Of a stretch of DNA of 64,000 nt, positions 59,091 through 64,000 are shown one piece after another. Position 1 is the first letter of the stretch; each line of letters begins with the position of its first letter. Source of the stretch: Bacillota bacterium (GTDB taxonomy: Bacteria > Bacillota > UBA4882 > UBA8346); the NCBI GenBank assembly GCA_023435225.1, contig JAEYRX010000045.1, positions 1 through 64,000 on the forward strand. The letters are read 5' to 3'. The notes beneath the pieces were generated by a model. That model had not been told where the DNA came from. It did no database searches and saw only the letters and a list, made by a program, of their open reading frames with translations. The position numbers were made by a program, and so were the translations under genes.

Positions 59091-59651
59091 ATGTCTTTAA
59101 AACATGCAATTCTCGGGCTACTTTCCTTTAAGCCGCAAACCGGTTATGAGATAAAAGCCAACTTTAATCAATCGATCCGTTATATCTGGAATGCTGATCA
59201 AGCCCAAATATACCGGACTCTATCGGAAACCACCAAACAAGGATTGACGGTATCAAAAACAATTCTTCAGGATGGCCGTCCCAATAAAAAAGTGTATGAA
59301 CTCACTAAAGCGGGAAAAGAAGAACTCCGAAAATGGCTTGCTTCTCCAATACCGCCTAACTACCAACGCAATGAAGAATTATTACAGCTTTTTTTCGCCG
59401 GACAATTATCATCAGATGAAGATATTCTAATTAATTTGAAAAGGATCCGTGAGGGAATCAAATCAGCCATGGCTGGCCTTTCAGCTTTGGAGTCCAGTTC
59501 GGAGCTTTTTAATCCGGCGAATAATAATTCACGAATGTACATGTTTTTTAAGGCAACGCTCGAACTTGGTATTCGTTCACAGAAACTAAACCTGGAGTGG
59601 ATTGATGAAATAATCGAAAAGGTTAAAAAAGGAGAGCTTCCATCGGAGTAA
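59091..59651 (+). CDS. PadR-family transcriptional regulator (Vir/AphA-type C-terminus)
   Basis: 186 residues. Winged helix: LKHAILGLLSFKPQTGYEIK, QIYRTLSETTKQGLTVSKTI, then DGRPNKKVYELTKAGKEELR. A helical dimerisation domain follows. PadR proteins repress efflux or stress genes until a ligand binds. AAGGAG places the start at ATG 59091. It is followed 39 bp later by the S33 hydrolase in the same operon. Confidence 0.92.
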   Translation: MSLKHAILGLLSFKPQTGYEIKANFNQSIRYIWNADQAQIYRTLSETTKQGLTVSKTILQDGRPNKKVYELTKAGKEELRKWLASPIPPNYQRNEELLQLFFAGQLSSDEDILINLKRIREGIKSAMAGLSALESSSELFNPANNNSRMYMFFKATLELGIRSQKLNLEWIDEIIEKVKKGELPSE

Positions 59652-59690
59652 CCCAATTTTAAAATATTTAACTATTAAAAGGAGTTTGTT

Positions 59691-60809
59691 ATGGAAAAAA
59701 AGAGATTAAGGAGCAAAGTCATGGGAATTTTACTTATTACAGGTTCAGTTTTGGTTGGATTCATCCTTATTATGATCATTGGTGGGATTATTACACAACA
59801 TTTAGTTTATACTCCGCCCTTTAAAGGAGCCGATGGAAAAGTTCTCCCCGGCAGTATTGCCGAGTTTAGACGGGTTAAACTTGGCGGCAATTCACAAGCT
59901 ATACTTATTAGGGGTAAAAGCATTGACAACCCGGTAGTCCTTTTTCTCCATGCCGGTCCCGGCTTATCGGAAACAGGAATGATGCGGAATATGAACTCGG
60001 TGCTTGAAGATTATTATACTATGGTTTATCTGGATCAACGGGGTGGCGGTAAATCATATTCCTTTTTCAGCGCTCCTAAAAGTATTAACACTGCACAATT
60101 AATACAGGATGTCCATGAATTAACCCAGTATTTAAAGAAAACCCTTAAAAAAGAGAAAATTATTATTATGGGGCATTCATTCGGGGCTGGTTTTTCATCG
60201 TATGCCGCTGCGCGATATCCGGAAGATTATTCACTCTGTATTAATATCGGTCAACCGGTTTGCCCGGTGGAGTGTGACCGTTTATCTTATCCATTTCTGC
60301 TTGATCTGGCCAAGAAAGAAGGTAATCAGAAAGCCGTTGCAGAGCTTGAAAAAGTGAATGGGTATTGGTTGTTCAAGGAGAAAAATAAATACTTCCCCGG
60401 GATGATGGTTTTAAAAAAATGGGTTGGATACTATGGTGGGCAAGTTTACGGTTATAAAGAATTCCTTCCTTTTGTATTTAAAAATCAGAAGAGTAGTGAA
60501 TTTACAATCTTCGATTGGCCTCCCTATTTACTCGGAATGATGTTTGTAGGAGATAACAGCTGGGAAGTTATTTGTAACGCTGATTTCCGAAAACAAGCGC
60601 CGGAATATAAAATGCCCTTTATTATTCTGGAAGGGCGCCAAGATATTAATACATATCCGCCCTTTGTTGAAGAGTATTTTAATATGGCGCAAGCGCCTTT
60701 TAAGAAAATGTACTGGTTTGAGAAATCGGCCCATTTTCCGAATTTAGAGGAACCGGAGTTATTTCAAAAGATCATGATTGAGGAAGTTCTGCCGATGACT
60801 AAGAACTAA
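59691..60809 (+). CDS. Membrane-anchored S33 peptidase-like alpha/beta hydrolase
   Basis: 372 residues. N-terminal membrane anchor (MGILLITGSVLVGFILIMII), then an alpha/beta hydrolase of the proline iminopeptidase type: FLHAGPGLSE (HGGP-like oxyanion), YLDQRGGGKS, nucleophile IMGHSFGAGFSSYAA, late Asp in EGRQDINTY and His in EKSAHFPNLEEPE. Likely acts at the outer face on small peptides or esters, perhaps a ligand related to PadR. AAGGAG precedes the ATG. Confidence 0.85.
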   Translation: MEKKRLRSKVMGILLITGSVLVGFILIMIIGGIITQHLVYTPPFKGADGKVLPGSIAEFRRVKLGGNSQAILIRGKSIDNPVVLFLHAGPGLSETGMMRNMNSVLEDYYTMVYLDQRGGGKSYSFFSAPKSINTAQLIQDVHELTQYLKKTLKKEKIIIMGHSFGAGFSSYAAARYPEDYSLCINIGQPVCPVECDRLSYPFLLDLAKKEGNQKAVAELEKVNGYWLFKEKNKYFPGMMVLKKWVGYYGGQVYGYKEFLPFVFKNQKSSEFTIFDWPPYLLGMMFVGDNSWEVICNADFRKQAPEYKMPFIILEGRQDINTYPPFVEEYFNMAQAPFKKMYWFEKSAHFPNLEEPELFQKIMIEEVLPMTKN

Positions 60810-60931
60810 GTATTAGTTAGCTGGGGTTTAATTAACACTATCGCTAGATGTGTCTATCAATATATTGCGATCCGAAGCTAAAATCAGAAGTCATGCAATT
60901 TTCTCAGTTTGAAAGGGGAGAGAAGAACCAA

Positions 60932-61261
60932 ATGAAAAAAAACTTAAAAGTAGCAATTATGTCATTTCCATTCATTTGTAATTCAATCCGAAATTTAAAT
61001 CAAACCTTGTTTCTAAGAAAACTGAATAATCCAAGGCGATTAAATTTAGATTTAGAAGATTATTACCATAAAAAAAGGCTTTCTTTGCGGGAGCAAGAAG
61101 TTTTGAATCATCTTATCCAAGGCAAAAGTTATAAGGAAATAGCTATTGTTTTAAGTATTTCAATAGAAACTGTTAAAAAACATGCATCTAATATTTATAA
61201 AAAGACTAAAACTCATAGTAAATTTGAATTGAAATATAATATTTTAGAGTTTATAGGATAA
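60932..61261 (+). CDS. Stand-alone LuxR-type HTH protein, paralogue of the GH-LuxR tail
   Basis: 109 residues. The C-terminal 60 (LSLREQEVLNHLIQGKSYKE, then ISIETVKKHASNIYKKTKTH) are nearly the same as the HTH of the fusion protein at 54580 (LSFREQEVFEYLIRGKSYKE / VKKHASNIYRKT). There is no sensor domain; the first 45 residues are basic and hydrophobic. It may modulate the same operators. GGGGAGAG before ATG 60932. Confidence 0.8.
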   Translation: MKKNLKVAIMSFPFICNSIRNLNQTLFLRKLNNPRRLNLDLEDYYHKKRLSLREQEVLNHLIQGKSYKEIAIVLSISIETVKKHASNIYKKTKTHSKFELKYNILEFIG

Positions 61262-61367
61262 TAACCAATTTCACTTAAACCTCAATCCGGCAAGAAAGCG
61301 GAATAAATACTGCATTTTTTTTCATGCCTTTGGCTTGCCGGAGGCAGGTTAAACCAAATAACCCGAA

Positions 61368-61416
61368 AATAACCCGTTTATTTTGATGAAATAATCCAAC
61401 GGGTTATTGCATTTTT
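61368..61416 (+). terminator. Terminator after the small LuxR gene
   Basis: AATAACCCG and CGGGTTATT stem, then GCATTTTTA. Confidence 0.65.
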
Positions 61417-61542
61417 AGGATAAAATATGTAATTCTTAATTGATACCGGCGCCGTGGAAGACAAAGTTATCTGGTGATTTGAGGCATGAGTATAAGAACA
61501 TGTAAGCCATAGAAAGAATGAAAATTTATGGAGGTAATGAAA

Positions 61543-62412
61543 ATGTCAAATCGGGAAAAAATCAAGCGGATTATTAACGAGGGCCCGGTGGAGAAACTGA
61601 CGGAACAATTATTTATTGCTGCAGCTTGTCTTGATACGGATATTATGATTGGGATCGAGCCGTGTGAAGCTTACCAGGATATATTTGAGGCTTACCGGGT
61701 TTGCGCTGAAAACGGGATGACCGAGGCTTGGTTCGAACTGGGAAAGTGTTATAAAAATGGAATCGGCACGAAAGCTAATCGGAGAAAAGCGCTTGAATGT
61801 TACGCCAAGGCCGGTTTAAGCGATCCGGAAACAGGGGATATAACTGTAGCTAAGCATTTGTACTGGGTAGCCAATGAATATCAGGAAGCATTTGAATATT
61901 GCAAAAAAGCGTTAAAAGGGCCCGACAAGGATGGAGAGGCCCACTATTTAATGGGATTGATGAGTTACAATGGTTATGGAACTCGAAAAAATATCAAAGA
62001 AAGTTTTACATATCATCAAAAGGCTGCTGAACTGGGAAATCCGGATGCCATGTTTGAGATGTACGTGCTCATCTCTACCGGCCAGGGATGTGAACAGGAT
62101 AATGAAGCAGCATTGGAATGGTGTATAAAAGCGGCTGAGAAAGGTCAAACCAGAGCCTGTTACAATATGGGCGCATTTTACGCTACCGGACGCGGGGTTG
62201 AACTTGATGTGAAACAATCGGAGTGTTGGTATGATCGGGCAGCCCGGAACGGTCACGGTAAAGCTGCGGCTACTCTCGGCGTGATGTACCTACAGGGCGA
62301 GATCGAAGCCAAAAATGCTAAGAAAAAAGCTGAAGAATATTTCCAATTAGCCGAAGAGAACGATTTTGAGGTGAATGAGTTTTTAGAAAAATTAGGGTTA
62401 GAACGTAAATAA
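61543..62412 (+). CDS. Sel1-repeat protein
   Basis: 289 residues with at least five Sel1-like repeats (AWFELGKCYKNGIGTKANRR; AHYLMGLMSYNGYGTRKNIK; ACYNMGAFYATGRGVELDVK; AAATLGVMYLQGEIEAKNAK). Such helical solenoids mediate protein contacts, often in signalling or toxin systems. No signal peptide, so cytoplasmic. GGAGG fits ATG 61543. The gene for an unrecognised 386-residue protein follows 95 bp later. Confidence 0.85.
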   Translation: MSNREKIKRIINEGPVEKLTEQLFIAAACLDTDIMIGIEPCEAYQDIFEAYRVCAENGMTEAWFELGKCYKNGIGTKANRRKALECYAKAGLSDPETGDITVAKHLYWVANEYQEAFEYCKKALKGPDKDGEAHYLMGLMSYNGYGTRKNIKESFTYHQKAAELGNPDAMFEMYVLISTGQGCEQDNEAALEWCIKAAEKGQTRACYNMGAFYATGRGVELDVKQSECWYDRAARNGHGKAAATLGVMYLQGEIEAKNAKKKAEEYFQLAEENDFEVNEFLEKLGLERK

Positions 62413-62429
62413 CTAAGAGGAAGGTTAAG

Positions 62430-62492
62430 ATGGATCAACTTTTATTACATAATGCAATGCAAAATTACAATCAGAAAGGATACCGGGAATGA
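62430..62492 (+). CDS. Possible 20-residue peptide
   Basis: MDQLLLHNAMQNYNQKGYRE with AGGAAGG upstream, between the Sel1 gene and the next gene. Only the ribosome site supports it. Confidence 0.25.
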   Translation: MDQLLLHNAMQNYNQKGYRE

Positions 62493-62507
62493 ATGGAGTT
62501 GTTGTAA

Positions 62508-63668
62508 ATGAGAAAACTTAGATGCGATCTGGCCATTTGTTTCCATGAAAGTTTGGAAAACTGGCACCAGATCACCGATCGCCTGGATCGGTTCTTTATT
62601 CTTTTAGAACAATACGGATTATCGGAAAACCTTCACTATTGGGGTAGGTACAAACTTCACCGGAAAATCCGGTCGTCGTTACCGGATATCTTGAGTCAAT
62701 TAAAGAAATCCCCACCGGAATCGTTTGAGTTGGGAGATATTCGTAATGTTGAAATTGAAGAAGATTTAAGCCTTGGGATCGATTTTTTCTCGGACCGGCA
62801 GCTTTCAATCAGGCTGATTATTAATGAAAAATATTTCACCCCAAATCTGTTGGAGAATATGATTGGTTTTATCTTGGATTTGTATCGGGATTACAGTCAA
62901 GAAGCAGATTTGGGGCCAACCAAAATATCCTTGGAGGGAGTACCATTTCAGCGAATCCGTCCGGCCCGGGTCATGTCAAGTTTCTTAGATGATGGAATTA
63001 TCGATTTCTATGATCACATTTACTATAATCGGCGTGCCGAAGAACGGCAAAAGGAAGACGAGGGATATACTGTTTATTTGGGAGATACCCTTGTCGATCC
63101 AACTAGTAGTGATTATTTATCAGGGTTCAATGGCGATATCGATAAGATACGTACTGCGGACTTACCGGCGCCTTGGAGCCGAAGCAATGAGGGAAGTTTA
63201 ACAATCATCCGCTATTTGGACGACCTGTCAGCTTCGGATGCTGAAATTGCCGAAATGTTTACCAAACGGCTGAAATGGTTATATGAGAATTTACGTCCGG
63301 GAATTGATGATCACTGGAACGAACTGGGCGACAATCGGGAAGATTATTTTAACTTGCAAACTCATTCTTTATTAACGTTTTATAATGATTATTTAAAAAA
63401 AGGCTTTAAAAGCATGGTTATAAACCCCGATGGCAGTATTGACGAGGAATTGTTCAGCAGTATTAAATCGTGGATTTCCAATCATAGATTACCGGATAAC
63501 ACCCCGCTTGAAACAATGGATATCATAATGCCCAACCGGGATTCGGTTTTGCAAATATATGAAAGGGCAAAATCAATCGGTGTGGCTAAAGTATTATATC
63601 CGGATAATAAACGGCGATTATGGAACCCGTTTCCGGAGGGAGAATGGCTGGATTTATTTATAAAATAA
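62508..63668 (+). CDS. Hypothetical protein of 386 residues
   Basis: Not recognised. An acidic, soluble alpha/beta protein with no signal peptide. Notable stretches are CDLAICFHESLENWHQITDR at the start, HDH-free PARVMSSFLDDGIIDFYDH in the middle and LYPDNKRRLWNPFPEGEWLD at the end. The overall look (acidic, WNPFPEG end, single copy behind a Sel1 protein) resembles immunity-type proteins of polymorphic toxin loci, but no toxin is seen. AAATGAATGGAG upstream of ATG 62508 gives a GGAG site. Confidence 0.6.
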   Translation: MRKLRCDLAICFHESLENWHQITDRLDRFFILLEQYGLSENLHYWGRYKLHRKIRSSLPDILSQLKKSPPESFELGDIRNVEIEEDLSLGIDFFSDRQLSIRLIINEKYFTPNLLENMIGFILDLYRDYSQEADLGPTKISLEGVPFQRIRPARVMSSFLDDGIIDFYDHIYYNRRAEERQKEDEGYTVYLGDTLVDPTSSDYLSGFNGDIDKIRTADLPAPWSRSNEGSLTIIRYLDDLSASDAEIAEMFTKRLKWLYENLRPGIDDHWNELGDNREDYFNLQTHSLLTFYNDYLKKGFKSMVINPDGSIDEELFSSIKSWISNHRLPDNTPLETMDIIMPNRDSVLQIYERAKSIGVAKVLYPDNKRRLWNPFPEGEWLDLFIK

Positions 63669-64000
63669 AATGATTATCCATTCAGATAAGGTTCCTAATA
63701 AAAAATGCTGGTGGAAAAGAAAGTAAGCCTAAAACCAGACCCTTTGTCCCTCGGCGGTATTCCATCCCTGGACCGCCGATCTTGAACCTTCCGTGGTTCT
63801 GGCCTGGATAGGGATAACCACCGTCCTACGTTGTAAATAAAACTAGAAGAATTTAAACATAGCCTCCACAGAATATAAGATTTTGGACTTCTATGAATGG
63901 TGGTTGCCCCTAATACAGGGGCAAGGGGTCCATAGCTAGACCAGCGAAAACTGTTACCCTCATTACATTATCGCCGATTTAACTGGATAGTCATTTTAAA
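63669..64000. other. Intergenic, GC-rich stretch of unknown nature at the window end
   Basis: No open frame with a ribosome site. 63740-63830 is GC-rich and structured (GGCGGT/ACCGCC pairs), and TTGCCCC-TAATACA-GGGGCAA at about 63904-63924 is a perfect hairpin. It could be the edge of a mobile element or structured RNA continuing past the window. Confidence 0.4.

Noticed and set aside
63700..64000. Insertion sequence end or transposase gene
   Set aside because: GC-rich and structured, but no frame with transposase motifs could be read, so it is left as unassigned.

Overview
The window is bacterial, low to moderate in GC, with strong GGAGG ribosome-binding sites and TTGACA/TATAAT promoters. 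The gene order ywlC - ywlE - upp - wecB - atp operon, the SAM-I riboswitch before metK and the TGS-type nucleoside kinase point to a Bacillota (Firmicutes) genome. Rubredoxin and flavodiiron protein suggest an anaerobe. An AsmA-family protein and a GmhA-like sugar-phosphate isomerase hint at a diderm (outer-membrane) Bacillota lineage; this is inference, not proof.

Layout: 0-11 kb holds housekeeping and accessory genes (FetB-like permease, SIS isomerase, rubredoxin, flavodiiron protein, DsrE, GNAT, Sua5/YwlC, YwlE, Upp). 11.5-20 kb holds wecB and the complete ten-gene F1Fo ATP synthase operon. 20-26.5 kb holds a flagellin-tail-like mini protein, the SAM riboswitch with metK, a LuxR response regulator, an orphan Flp pilin, a nucleoside kinase and an AsmA protein.

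26.5-42.6 kb is an integrated element in tRNA-Ala(GGC). It is bounded by a 48-bp duplication of the tRNA 3' half and has a tyrosine integrase at the right end. It carries a primase-polymerase, many small HTH and zinc-ribbon proteins, a ParM-like actin with a candidate partner, a podophage-type scaffolding protein, a T7-type tail-fibre adaptor protein and a terminase-small-subunit-like protein. I find no capsid, portal, large terminase or lysis genes. I read it as a candidate phage satellite (or plasmid/satellite hybrid) that depends on a podophage helper. It also contains a compact candidate small RNA with an exposed anti-Shine-Dalgarno sequence, driven by a twin of the promoter of the neighbouring gene.

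42.7-51.4 kb is a flavin-based extracellular electron transfer locus of the Listeria type: Gx transporter (EetB), EcfT-like protein (FmnA-like), Ndh2, DmkB, DmkA, EetA, a two-domain PplA lipoprotein and the ApbE flavin transferase FmnB. Together these should make a dedicated demethylmenaquinone pool, reduce it with NADH and pass electrons to covalently flavinylated PplA at the surface. The ndh2-to-fmnB part has foreign-looking codon use and is bordered by dispersed repeats.

52-64 kb holds an HTH protein with an orphan, divergent EF-Ts, two alpha/beta hydrolases, an unusual glycosidase-like/transmembrane/LuxR fusion with a free-standing LuxR paralogue, an FtsX-type permease without ATPase, a PadR regulator, a Sel1-repeat protein and an unrecognised 386-residue protein. 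Several families of small palindromic, sometimes nested MITE-like repeats are scattered between genes throughout.
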